Source: Epithemia pelagica
Taxonomy: Eukaryota > Bacillariophyta > Bacillariophyceae > Surirellales > Surirellaceae
Direction of reading: 5' to 3'
Length of the DNA stretch: 64,000 nucleotides
Assembly (NCBI GenBank): GCA_946965045.2
Contig: OX337241.1
Span: forward strand, 806,001-870,000
The position numbers were made by a program, and so were the translations under genes. Positions 30,604 to 41,068 of this stretch are shown in pieces (position 1 is the first letter of the stretch; every line of letters begins with the position of its first letter). Below the pieces are notes generated by a model. The model saw only the letters and a program-made list of their open reading frames with translations, searched no databases and was not told where the DNA came from.

Positions 30604-31800
30604 ATGACCAAGCGACGAAGTCTGGTAACAGTCCTGGATCAATACGAAGAATCCGACGATTACGAAAATGGCAGTGACGACATGGATTCCGATGATGATA
30701 GCATTTCCTTGGGATTGCCCAAGGACGACGACGACGACTTGGTCCACAATTTGGGAGGAGTTGGCATGATGAGTGAAGGAGAAGAAAGTGAATCGGGATG
30801 GCAAGATGTCGAAGATGAATCGTCGCAACATTCCTACGATCCTCAACAAACCGATTTACAACAACCAGCACCCGAAACGGTACTCTCCAACAAAAAGAAC
30901 AAGGCCAAAAAACGGTCGTCTTCTTCCTCCAAAAGAGCAACCCTTGTGCAAGATGATGAAGACGAAGAGGAAGACTGGGACTTTGATTTGGGTGGTATGG
31001 AGAACAACAAGACTACGACTGGCAGCAGCAATCCACACAAGCGAGAATCACAGTCGAAACGTCAAAGCATGCCCACGGCATCCACCCACAGTGGTAGTAC
31101 CACGCATTCCTCCCATGATGATGACTCGGAGGATAGTAGTGAGTCGAGTCCCGATCATGAACCCGCCGACACAGAAGAAGAGAATGACGAAGAGGATGAC
31201 TATGAAGCCTTGATTGCGGGAATCAACAAACAACAACAACAGCAGCAACAAGACAAATCCTCCAAAAAGAAGAAAAAGGACCAGAAAGCTACCAGCAGCA
31301 CCAAATCCAACGACAAACCCGTGGTATCGTCGGCCACCACCACCTCGTCTTCCGCATCCACCGCCACGACCTATACTACCATTAGTGTGGAGGAACTGGG
31401 GGACAGTACGCACACTACTGCCACCACCAACAACAAGGAACTGTCACCGGCGGCGGAAGCGCACCTGCAAGAACGACGACGGCAACGGGCGGCCCGCATG
31501 CAAAAGGTGCGAGAACGCATTGCCCGGGAACACGAGGCACAAGAACAGGCGGCGCACGTCCAGGAACAAACCAAGGTGGCGCAGGCGCAATCGGAAACGG
31601 GACGACGAGATCGGGCCTACGAATGGTATTTGCGCAGTGGCATGTTGAATCGGACCGCATTGAAAAAGCGCGTGACGCAATCGGCCAATGATTGCATGCA
31701 ATTAACACCGGACGATATTGATTTGTTGCCCTGGAACTTTAATGGGACCATGGTCAATGCCTCCCGCATGATCCAGGCCACCACGGGCGGCGGCAACTAA
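30604..31800 (+). CDS. Acidic protein with a DLLPWNF C-terminal domain (family member 1)
   Basis: The product has 398 residues from ATG 30604, in one exon. The first ~230 residues are disordered and acidic, with Asp/Glu runs, Ser patches and a poly-Gln tract, and include a short motif WDFDLGG near residue 120. The last ~100 residues form a conserved block: a basic helix (RRRQRAARMQKVRERIARE), a linker helix rich in Gln/Ala, then AYEWYLRSGMLNRTALKKRV and finally DIDLLPWNFNGTMVN, ending 19 residues before the stop. The same block closes the gene at 36283-37164, including the exact distance of DLLPWNF from the C-terminus (26 residues). I do not recognise the domain from any named family. Nuclear localisation and nucleic-acid binding are plausible given the basic helix, but unproven. 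Confidence 0.72.
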   Translation: MTKRRSLVTVLDQYEESDDYENGSDDMDSDDDSISLGLPKDDDDDLVHNLGGVGMMSEGEESESGWQDVEDESSQHSYDPQQTDLQQPAPETVLSNKKNKAKKRSSSSSKRATLVQDDEDEEEDWDFDLGGMENNKTTTGSSNPHKRESQSKRQSMPTASTHSGSTTHSSHDDDSEDSSESSPDHEPADTEEENDEEDDYEALIAGINKQQQQQQQDKSSKKKKKDQKATSSTKSNDKPVVSSATTTSSSASTATTYTTISVEELGDSTHTTATTNNKELSPAAEAHLQERRRQRAARMQKVRERIAREHEAQEQAAHVQEQTKVAQAQSETGRRDRAYEWYLRSGMLNRTALKKRVTQSANDCMQLTPDDIDLLPWNFNGTMVNASRMIQATTGGGN

Positions 31801-32487
31801 GGTTTTTGTCACGAATCATCACCCGTGTACTAAGTAGAGACCGTGTGTATTCTAGCAGCCGCAACAACAACAGCCACTGGAGGAGGAAGAAATCGGTTGG
31901 AGCAGTCGAACTTTTACCCACGACAAATACTATACAGTATGAAAGAGAGGCGCCCGTAACATAGAGATGTGGACCGTTTCTCCAGGTTTAGGTCGTCAAG
32001 GGTTTCTCTTCTTCTCTTGTCAAAAGTGGAGATGGGAATAGATACAGTCCTACACATTAGTATAGAGGATACATCTCCCAACTCCGCGTAGATATAGCAA
32101 GACTACCTACTACTATTCAAGTCTCCTGGAGTGTTTGTCCCAACGTCGCCGACCTCTCTTGGCCGGGTGAAAGTACACTGGCCGGGGAGCGAAACAAACC
32201 AGTGGGGGCAATATGGACTCGTGGGAAAAGGGCTTTTGTAGCATAATAAAGATTTTTCGGGGATTTGCGTGACCACGCAACACGACCAACCAACCATAAT
32301 CCCTTTGGGTCTCTTTGGTCCGCACATTTTCCAAAAAAAAAAGTCTTTTGTTGCTTTGTTGTATCTTTCGTGTGGCCTTTGGTGTCTGGTTGTTTTGGGT
32401 GAACCACCACAACCACAACGAGAACCTCACGGATTCACATCGAGTCTCGAACCAACCAACCAACAAACGTATAGTTGATAGAATAGC
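31801..32487. other. Intergenic region
   Basis: About 690 bases: 3' flank of the acidic protein and promoter of the Cys-rich type II protein. Open frames on the opposite strand have no ATG-supported family features. Nothing else is seen. Confidence 0.4.
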
Positions 32488-34754
32488 ATGGAGGAATCGG
32501 AGGAGCAAGGTCCTCGTCGTCCTCCCAAGACGACGACTACTACTACTACAACATCGACGACGACCACCACGACCAATCATCGACCCCAAACCGTCTTTGC
32601 GCAAGTGTCGGACTATGCCCCTCCCGAATCGGCTCGTTCCCAGCCAAACGACAACAACGACGACGATGTTTGGAAGGATGACTATGAGAATGACACAAAA
32701 GACGATGACGACGACAAACCACCGCCCATTGCCATTGTGGATCCGTCTCGATTCACGCAGTCCCCGGACGAACGACCACGGACGGGATGGATGGTGGCCC
32801 TCGTGACGGGTCTGGTCGTCATGGGAGGCTTGTTTTTTGGAATTTCGGTACGTGGTTTGTGGTGGTGGGATGGGGTGGATTCGTGGTGGTATGGAGTTGC
32901 GCGTGTCTGTCTGGCTGTGTGATGGGCAAAGCAACTCTCAACGTTTCGTGTTGTTGTCGTTCGTGGCGTAACAATTCATGTTTGTTCCTTGTTTGTGCAT
33001 TTCTACTGTAGGCTCGCGTGCGTCCCAATGGATGGCTGTGTAGCGACGACAGTCAATGCAGTTCGGGACATTGTTGTCCGATTGATTGGAAACTGGATCG
33101 GTGCAGTGAGTGTTGTATTCATCAACATTGCGTCGATCAAATGGAACAACCGCCGGCACCGGGCACGTATGGGACCCCCTTTTGCCGCAAAGAGGATCGA
33201 ACCTGCAGTGCTTTCAAAAATGGTCACTCGAGTCAAATTTCTTTGTCGTCGGGATACCCCGTCTGGGTCCCCATTAATGACGAAACCGACTTGGCCCAAG
33301 TCGACATGCCCCGGACCGTCGTGGAGGGGACTGACCCCGTCATGGAACAAGTCTGGTACTTTGACTTGACGGAACAACCTGTCGAGAACGTGGCGTCTCG
33401 CGTCGACTCGAATGGCACTCATGTTTGGGTGCCCTTGCATACGCAATTCTTGGCCGGCTATTCCCGCACCTATCACATGTACGAGGAACACGAAACGGGT
33501 ATCATCACGTCCGTCTTTCTTCCCAATTCCGTTTCCGTCGTGATGGACCAACCCAAGGCGGGCATGGCCGAAAAGGTCCATGCCTTGACGTATACCAGTG
33601 AATACAGTACGGCACGGGGACAAGCCGTTCGGGCCCGCAATCAAGCCATTTTGCAACAGTCAAACCAGGACGACGACGACGACAACAAGTTTGATTTGGC
33701 CACATTTGCGACCCGGTGGGATGCCTTGGCGGTGATTTGGGGAACCTTGGGCATTATCAATGCGCAATTGGAAGCGGGCATTGACAAGGCGCACTTGTGG
33801 CAAATTCGACGCTATGTCAACGACACGACGGTCCAGATACCCCAAACTCCCACGCAAACCGAGGAATGGCGACATCATCGGCAATTGGCCAAAGAGGCGC
33901 TGGCCTTGGCCCACAATAAATCCTTTTTGGAAACGCGAACGATTCACAAGTCGGAAAATCATTGTCGGCATTTTGAACAACCAGACCCGACAGCGGCGGC
34001 GGGTAGTGGCGTCGACTACAATGACACGCACATTATTTTTCCACTCGATACACCCTTGACCATGTTGTCGGGGGAAATGACCTTTAGTCCCATGTACTAT
34101 TTGGGATTGAATGGAGGCTACACAACGGTTCAGTTTCAGAAAGAAACTCAAGTCTTGGAATTGTATTATCGAGCCCATCAACAATCCCGATCCTACACGG
34201 ACCCGCAACTCTCCACGGACAATACCAAACCATCGGGGTTGTGGTTGAGTCGCTTGGCGGCACCGGCCGAATATGACGTGGATGCCACGGTCGAAGGCCG
34301 CAGCGATCAGTACTTGTCACTCGACAAACCGCAATTTGCCTTGCGAAAATTGGTACGATTTGTCGGAGATGTCTTGGACATTCAAAAAGATACAACCCTG
34401 TGGGCCCGACCGCAGACGGAAACGTGCAATCTCAAATTCATTCAACAAGACGGGTGGGAACGAGCCTGGGAGGAAATTCGCTTGGGCGGGAACGGTGATT
34501 CCGACTATGAAAGATTACTCCTCCAAGTCAAGACCATTGCCCTGTCCAATCGCGGGATTGCCTGTGGGGCCAGTTTTATGCGGAGTGATTATGGCAATGA
34601 TACCCATGCCTATGGGTTGAATGAATTTGGTGTGTGGAATCACATGTTGTTGGAAGTCACACAGGGACATACCCGCGTCATTGCCACGGCACCGTGGTGG
34701 GATGATTGGGAATGCTTTTATACCAACCAAGATGTGGCCCAGTGTCGACCGTAA
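32488..34754 (+). CDS. Type II single-pass membrane protein with Cys-rich motif and large extracellular domain (paralogue A)
   Basis: Exon 1 is 32488-32847 and exon 2 is 33012-34754, with a 164-nt phase-0 intron (GTACGT..CTACTGTAG), giving 700 residues. The cytosolic tail (1-99) has poly-Thr and Asp-rich runs. One membrane span (about 100-120, GWMVALVTGLVVMGGLFFGI) precedes a disulfide-type cluster with spacing C-x5-C-x4-CC-x8-C-x2-CC-x4-C. Beyond it are two more cysteines and a ~550-residue domain with motifs YPVWVPINDETDLAQVD, MEQVWYFDL, GYSRTYHMYEEHETGIITSV and DKAHLWQIRRY. Several N-glycosylation sequons (NGTH, NDTT, NDTH) support an extracellular or lumenal location. A paralogue lies at 55069-56784. 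The family is unknown to me. The cysteine cluster resembles small disulfide domains (colipase/EB-like) only in spacing. Confidence 0.8.
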
Positions 34755-35953
34755 GAAGAGACAAAACACGATTTCCAGTCGAGAAACTGGACACAAATGA
34801 TCCAAATACCATGTTGTGTCCCAAAAGATTGGAACCAATCCCTACAAACTCGGTCCACTCCCCTCCATTCGTAGTCACGGCTGTTGGGCCATCCTGTGCA
34901 CTCACTGCGAGTGAGTCCGGGAACAGTGATGAGTTGCTTCTCCGCCCGGTTTGGGGACTCGATTCGTCGACCATGGTTTTGGCACTATACCTAGAGACAA
35001 GGTAGTTCTGGTAGGATTCAAGCACAACTACAAATAGACCACAACGTGTTTGGCCTTTTCCTGAGATGCACTCAATAGATTCGTTACTGACGGTGGCTCC
35101 CAACTGGCAAACCTTGTCGACGACGTCGGCTTGATTTGTGTGATCTCTAGTAGTACCTGCTACGTGCGCTAGGATTCCGGGAATGCATAGAGAGTTTGGT
35201 TTCTATAGAATATTACAAATCGAATAGTGAACCGACTGTGTTTTACAATCGAATCTCTGTTCCGGGTGTAAATGACTGCGTGTCCGACAAAAACTTGTCA
35301 TGTGCAACAAGAACCAACGCATCGATTGCTAGCCTTGACTCCAGTCGTTGTTGTTGTTGTTGTTTTTCGTTTTGAGAGTGACCACCTCTGGGAATGGGAA
35401 CCACGGCAGGCGTGGTCACGGCGCACGCATACTCGTACTCGTACAGACGCATACCACAAATTTTGGAAAAGCCTCTCGAGGATGAGCCAGTCGACAAAAT
35501 CAGAACCTACATAACCAGTAGAACCATTCCAGAGACGAACTAACACTTACTCCCACTCTGTGGTTCCGGCAACCACAGAGACAAAAGTAAAGCTATAGTC
35601 TCTCGACTGTGTTGACGGAGTAAAAAATGGACGCTGGTTGTGGATCAATCCCAACATGATTTCTCCAAGACACGTCAACGTCTTTGCGACATAACCCCTC
35701 GATGGATCCAGTCAGAAAGGCAATAGTACGGCATATCTATATAATGTTTATTATAATATTGCAGCATGATTGGGTGAAAGTCTAATTGACATTTCTTCTT
35801 TGTCTTGGTCCATCTGCTTTCCCCCAACGATACTTAATAATAATAACGATAGTGCAATCGAAATAGTAGACCAATTAGGTTTGTCGAGTAGCTTCCATTT
35901 GCCAATCGGTACTGACTGATGACTGCTGGAGCGTGTTACGAATAAGTAGACTC
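34755..35953. other. Long intergenic region
   Basis: About 1.2 kb between two plus-strand genes. No coding frame, RNA gene or transposon end is recognised. It leads into a 137-bp tandem duplication. Confidence 0.4.
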
Positions 35954-36227
35954 TTCTTAGTAGGGCATATGTCCGGATAACTTTTTCCGTCTGGTACACA
36001 AAGTTCAAGAAACAAGAACCGAAACAACAACCAACAACACGATCAACGATCAAGTTTTTTCAAAAAGATCAAGACTGCCTTCATAGTTTGTTCTTGGTAG
36101 GGCATATGTCTGGATAACTTTTTCCGTCTGGTACACAAAGTTCAAGAAACAAGAACCGAAACAACAACCAACAACACGATCAACGATCAAGTTTTTTCAA
36201 AAAGATCAAGACTGCCTTCATAGTTTG
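35954..36227. repeat. 137-bp head-to-tail tandem duplication
   Basis: Unit 1 is 35954-36090 and unit 2 is 36091-36227, directly adjacent. By eye they differ at two positions (ttcttag versus ttcttgg, and gtccgg versus gtctgg). The array ends 55 bases before the ATG of the next gene, so it duplicates that gene's proximal promoter or 5' leader. Confidence 0.93.
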
Positions 36228-36282
36228 GATCGCATTGCGTCCCTTGTGTTGTTGGGAATACAAACGATCACAATTGTCCACC

Positions 36283-37164
36283 ATGGAGTTTGTAGATCAA
36301 GACGACGATGTATCGAGTGTGCAGTCCGTGGAAGTGGCCGAAATGCTACGGGGCCTGAGTGCACCCTATTGCAAAGGAAATCCCAACATGTCTCCTCCAC
36401 GATCACCTCGACGGGCCGCACGGCAACAAGTACAAATACCACCACAAACTCCGTCTTCGGTGGGAGGATACGAGCCCGAAGAACTCAGCAACCATGATTC
36501 GTCGAGTTCCTGGCATTTTGACTTGGGTCCATTAAAAGAAATGCTGGCCGCCAACAACCTGGAGAAATCTCCTCCACGGGTGACCAAGCCAATCCCTCCA
36601 GCAACCTCCACAGCGGCCGAGACTCTGAGTGTCGGAGAGGAGGACGATGAAGACTACGACTTGGGCTCCATTTCACAAGACATGCTGGTAACCAAGGCCA
36701 CGGCCCTCTTGAACAATAATACGATGACGAGAAGGAACTTTGACCAATCGCATGCCACCTTCAACAGCAGTGTCAATCATTGGAACAACAGTGCACCCAA
36801 CAGTCCCATCAAGACATCGGAGTTGTTGGACGAACGTCGTGCGGCACGTGCGCAGCGCATGGAACGCGTACGACAACGGATTGCTCGGGAAAAGGAGGAA
36901 GCGAAACAACGAAAGTTGGACGAAGAAAAGCGAGCACAAGAACTCTTCATGTCCGACGATAAACGACGGCAACGCATGTATGAGTGGTATTGCCGACTGG
37001 GAATGCCCAACCGCAAGGAATTGAAAAAGCGAGTCAAGGCCATGAAGGGTGATGGACCAAATAAAATCACTGTCCAAGATGTGGATTTGTTGCCCTGGAA
37101 CTTTAGTGGATCCATGGTCAATACGAGCAAATTACACAAACTTGGGATTTCTGCTGCGCTATAA
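36283..37164 (+). CDS. Acidic protein with a DLLPWNF C-terminal domain (family member 2)
   Basis: The product has 293 residues. The ATG at 36283 (context ccaccATGg) is taken as the start because the open frame upstream has no ATG. The N-terminal half is disordered with Pro/Ser and acidic patches. It holds WHFDLGPLKEML near residue 82, matching the WDFDLGG motif of the gene at 30604. The C-terminal ~100 residues repeat the block of that gene: ERVRQRIAREKEEAKQRK, MYEWYCRLGMPNRKELKKRV, DVDLLPWNFSGSMVNTSK. The two proteins are clear paralogues, separated by an unrelated membrane-protein gene and lying in the same orientation. The proximal upstream region is a recent 137-bp tandem duplication. Function unknown. 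Confidence 0.75.
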   Translation: MEFVDQDDDVSSVQSVEVAEMLRGLSAPYCKGNPNMSPPRSPRRAARQQVQIPPQTPSSVGGYEPEELSNHDSSSSWHFDLGPLKEMLAANNLEKSPPRVTKPIPPATSTAAETLSVGEEDDEDYDLGSISQDMLVTKATALLNNNTMTRRNFDQSHATFNSSVNHWNNSAPNSPIKTSELLDERRAARAQRMERVRQRIAREKEEAKQRKLDEEKRAQELFMSDDKRRQRMYEWYCRLGMPNRKELKKRVKAMKGDGPNKITVQDVDLLPWNFSGSMVNTSKLHKLGISAAL

Positions 37165-37818
37165 ACTCTAGAACATGTGGCAGGAAAAACGATACAAACG
37201 CATGGTTGATCAGGAATCGAACGTGGTAAAGATACTCTACGATTGCTAACGTTTCCTCATAATTGATACATGACTGTAACGATAGAACAGGCTACTCGTA
37301 CCGTCATGTTCGACTTCCATTTCAGTTTAGACTCTTAGTTGAAAGTCCTACCCCTATAATCCCAAGATGGAGAGGAGATGATAGCATGTCATGTCTATCG
37401 AAGAAAGGGCCAGCATACTCTGCGAAACGAACGTGACCTATGCCCAAGCTTAAGTCGGAAGCAGGCGGAAGCCCACAGGAGTAGCACATAGCCGCATTAG
37501 CCACAATTTCCACTACTCCTATTACTCATGCTATGTGGAATCGACAAATTACCGTAGTTCCTTTTCTCAACTGTGGTTTTATGTTTGTGGTGTTTCCTAA
37601 TCATAGAGTGATTGCTTCTGTGATACACATATCCCCATTGCTTTCTTTCCACTTTTCCAGAAGCACCCTGCGTCTTTATAATCTTGACTATAAACTATCC
37701 TCGTAAATCCATGTTTTGGTTTTGATACACATAACACTACCCGCATCAACATATAGCGGTAGCTTGGACATTTCCTTGAACGGTCGGATCCTTTGCGTTG
37801 GAGGGACTGGTGTTGGTC
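37165..37818. other. Convergent intergenic region
   Basis: About 650 bases between convergent genes. Nothing beyond 3' flank is recognised. Confidence 0.4.
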
Positions 37819-38786
37819 TTACTCTGCGCTGTCAGCTGCATCTCCACCCTCCTCGACTTCTTCTTCTTCTTGTTCCTGAGCCGCAGGCTGTTCTTGTTGC
37901 TCTTCTCCCTTGCCTTGTTCGACGGGAGTGGACTCTTCGCCACCACCCGTGGGTGGACCCAAAGCCAGCATGACGAGACCAGCCAAGAACCAGCAAACCA
38001 CCGAGACAACATTCAAGGAACTTCCCTTGTCCCAGGAACACTCGTCGTCCCAAAGTTTGGCGGCATCAAAGTCAAACACGGGATCCTGCGACGTATCAAT
38101 GCCTTCGGATTCGGCATAGGTTGTGATTTCATCGGTAAAGGCCCTGGCCACTGGATTCTCTTCACAAGCGTTGGTACGGTAAATGAGAAAGCCCAAACCT
38201 TGGAACAGGGTCAAGAGTACAATGTACGTGGCCGCCATGCCATACCACGCCTTGGCGACCAATTTCGGAAGGCAGGGTGTCATGAACAAAACGAGCGTCA
38301 TGATGCCACCCACGACGGGGGTAATCACGGTAATGGCACGGACAAAGACCCATTTGGTATCCATGTCGGATCCCCAAGATACACATTCGTCTTCCGTGGT
38401 AATGGACGCCAAGCCTTCACCCGGCTCCATGGTCCTGGTGGTTTTCATTCGACGCCATGGTGAGAAGTGAAGGTCGCTCACTTGGATGGTAAAGGTTTGA
38501 TCTCCTTGCTCAAGTTCAAAGCTGGTTGCTTCAAACATAAAGGTTCGGCACCAAAAGCCAAAAAAGAGCGTCGTGAGGAGTGTACAGATCGAAAGGACCG
38601 AGGGGAAGGTGAATCGGGCACTGTTTGGGTTTGGACAGGATATTTCCAAGATTTAAAAATGAGAAGACAACGGTATATGTATGAGAAGCACGGGACTCCA
38701 TAGCATGTGGCCCTCGATTTACCATGCATGGTGATCCATAAAGCTAGCTTCTCACAAATGAAATCGAGAACTTACATATCCATCAT
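37819..38786 (-). CDS. Four-TM membrane protein with microexon start (tandem paralogue 1)
   Basis: Exon 1 is only 38786-38776 (11 nt, ATGATGGATAT) and exon 2 is 38620-37819, with a 155-nt phase-2 intron (GTAAGT..CCAAACAG), giving 270 residues. The large exon alone has no suitable start. Four hydrophobic segments are visible: about 8-30 (VLSICTLLTTLFFGFWC), about 105-130 (VRAITVITPVVGGIMTLVLF), about 140-165 (TYIVLLTLFQGLGFLIY) and about 212-235 (VVSVVCWFLAGLVMLALG). The loop after span 1 contains DLHFSPW and a Cys/Trp motif DECVSWG. The loop after span 3 has TNACEENP and WDDECSWDKGSS. The tail is Glu/Gln-rich and cytosolic in style. The overall layout is tetraspan-like (claudin/tetraspanin-sized) but I cannot assign a named family. 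The neighbour at 39444-40455 is a close paralogue. Confidence 0.75.
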
Positions 38787-39443
38787 GGTCGTTGCTTTGT
38801 TTCGTTTTCGTTTGTTTCTAGAGAGAGGTTCAACGTTTGAGGACCTTTTTGGTTTTGTGATCTCATTTTTTTCTGGATGGGAACTGGACCCGTGTCAAAA
38901 ATGGCTTCGCATAATCTATTCTTTCGGGGCTTGAGGACTTCATCCCGACGCTATCTCCATCATACGAGGGGTTCTTGTTTTTCTCTTTTCCGCGACTGAT
39001 TCGTGATGGCTCTCTCTTGTTCCGAGGATGGTATAGTTTGGGTTTTTATGTACAAGCGGATAGTCGGACCACTCTGGAACATCGGGATGCCATCAATCGA
39101 CCTAGTTGAACTGCCATTGACCCCCGGGTTGATATGACATAGCGTTTGTACGACTTTGTGCGAGGCCATTTTTTCTTTTTTCGACATGCTTCTCGACGTT
39201 GACGCATATGAGCATATAAATTCATGAAAATATACACAATCTCATCAGTCTCTCAAGTTTTAAACGCTTACATGCATACATACACACTACCTGAGGCGAG
39301 GAACCAAGCAAGCCATACACTGGGATCCAGGCATCTTTTCTTTGGAGAAAGAAATGGAACTTGAAAAGCAGACGTAGACACCCCCAATCGCACCACTCTC
39401 ACACATACACACCACTGGACTCTCTCATTCTTTTCTCCTTGAT
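38787..39443. other. Intergenic region between tandem paralogues
   Basis: About 660 bases containing the 3' flank of the upstream paralogue and the promoter of the downstream one (both minus strand). No other feature is seen. Confidence 0.4.
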
Positions 39444-40455
39444 TTACGCATTCACAACAATATCGGCATCATTGTCTGCTTCTTCTTCCGCCTCGTGCGT
39501 TTCACCGGCACTGTCGGAGGCCACAGCCTGCTCCGGCTGTTCGGCTTTGTCCTCTGCATCCTTATCATCTTCGGCGTTTTCTTCTTCGTCCTTGTCCTTT
39601 TCTTGAGCGGGCGACTCGTCACTTTCGTCGGGCGAGGCGGGGGCCCCCAAGGCCAACATGACGGCACCGGCAAGGAACCAAAAGACAACTGCGGCGACAT
39701 TGGCCGAACTTCCCTTATCCCAGCTGCATTCGTTTTCCCACAAAATACCCGAACGAAAGTCAAAGGCTGGTTCTTGACTGGTTGAGACACCACGATCCTC
39801 GAGCGTTCCCTCAATAATCTTGGTCAGGTGTCGCACAAAGGGATTTTCTTCGCAGGCATTGGATCGGAAAATGAGAAAGGCGAGTCCTTGAAAGAGGGTC
39901 AAGACGAGAATGAACGTAAGGCCCATACAATTCCAGCTCTTGCGCACAATGGGCGTGCAGGGAGGACAGACTTGCATCATACAAAGCATGACGGCAAAGA
40001 TACCTCCAATTATGGGTGTAATCACGGTAATGGCACGGACAAAGATCCATTTGGAGTCTTCATCCTCACCCCATGTGACACATTCATCTCGGGTCGTTAC
40101 CGTCACGGTCAATCCGTCTAGTTCAAGAAAAATGTCTTGAAGGGTGGTTCGTTGTCGATACCAGGGAGAAAAGTGAAGATCTCGCACGTCAATTTTGACA
40201 TTTTCTTCGCCGACGGTGAAATCATAATTCTTGCCCTCAAAGGCGAAGGATTGACACCAGAATCCAAACAGCATGGTGGTAATAAGACCACCAATTGAAA
40301 GAAGAGAGGGACAGGTGACTCGAACACTGCACAACACAAACAGTTTCGTGAGAGTCGACGACCACTTTTCACAACGATACCGAACTTTGAACAAGCGAAC
40401 TTGGAACATTGATACGCATGGCAGTCAACCCTCGTCGCAGGACTTACATATCCAT
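39444..40455 (-). CDS. Four-TM membrane protein with microexon start (tandem paralogue 2)
   Basis: Exon 1 is 40455-40448 (8 nt, ATGGATAT) and exon 2 is 40326-39444, with a 121-nt phase-2 intron (GTAAGT..TTGTGCAG), giving 296 residues. The joined start reads MDIVRVTCPSLLSIGGL, directly comparable with MMDIARFTFPSVLSICTL of the neighbour. Shared landmarks in the same order: GFWC after span 1, DLHFSPW, RDECVTWGEDEDSKWIFVRA, ITVITPIIGGI, LTLFQGLAFLIFRSNACEEN, AFDF, ENECSWDKGSS and a fourth span AVVFWFLAGAVMLALG. The C-terminal tail is strongly acidic (Asp/Glu/Lys/Ala). The pair evidently arose by tandem duplication including the intron. The function is unknown; conserved cysteines in both loops suggest disulfides outside the cytosol. 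Confidence 0.77.
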
Positions 40456-40913
40456 GGTGCTGCTTTCCTTGTTCTTCGTGGTAGTATGGCGTTGTTGGTT
40501 GCTGTTCGATGTTTTCGACGAATCTGCTTGCCTTGTGGGTGCGGTAACACTGGTTCAAAGTATATGAAGGAAACAGGAGCACAGTTCTGGTCTGTTGTAT
40601 CCAAAAAAAAGATTTGGTGGAAAGAAGTTCTCTTTGTGTCATCCCCCCAAAAGCCCAAGCGGTAGTAGTAAAAGATGAGTCGTCGCGCCTGGTATTTGCA
40701 TCAACGGGACTGACTTTGGGTTACTATTTGCTATAGTATCGCAAGTTATCCGTGAATGACCGGAAAAGGTCCTGATAGTGGGGCGCTGGGGATTGATATT
40801 CACGGGTCACTCGCGAATTCGACAGAAGGGGCTTGGGGTTGGATCTGCGACCTTATGAAACTCAAATGATTCAGTCGCACATCTTGTGGACCGGCTATCG
40901 GCCCTATGGCCTG
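40456..40913. other. Intergenic region
   Basis: About 460 bases upstream of the tandem paralogue pair, presumably the promoter of the 40455 gene. Nothing else is recognised. Confidence 0.35.
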
Positions 40914-41068
40914 CCCCCAAGCAGGGGTGAGTCCAGGTCGCACATAGGTCGTACCTAAAGGTACATCCGTATACTCACCCCCTTGGCTCGACCACCCAAA
41001 ATTGGCGATTTTCCGACATTGATACAAATTGCATTTTACCTCAACGCATCCACCACGGTGCCAAACAA

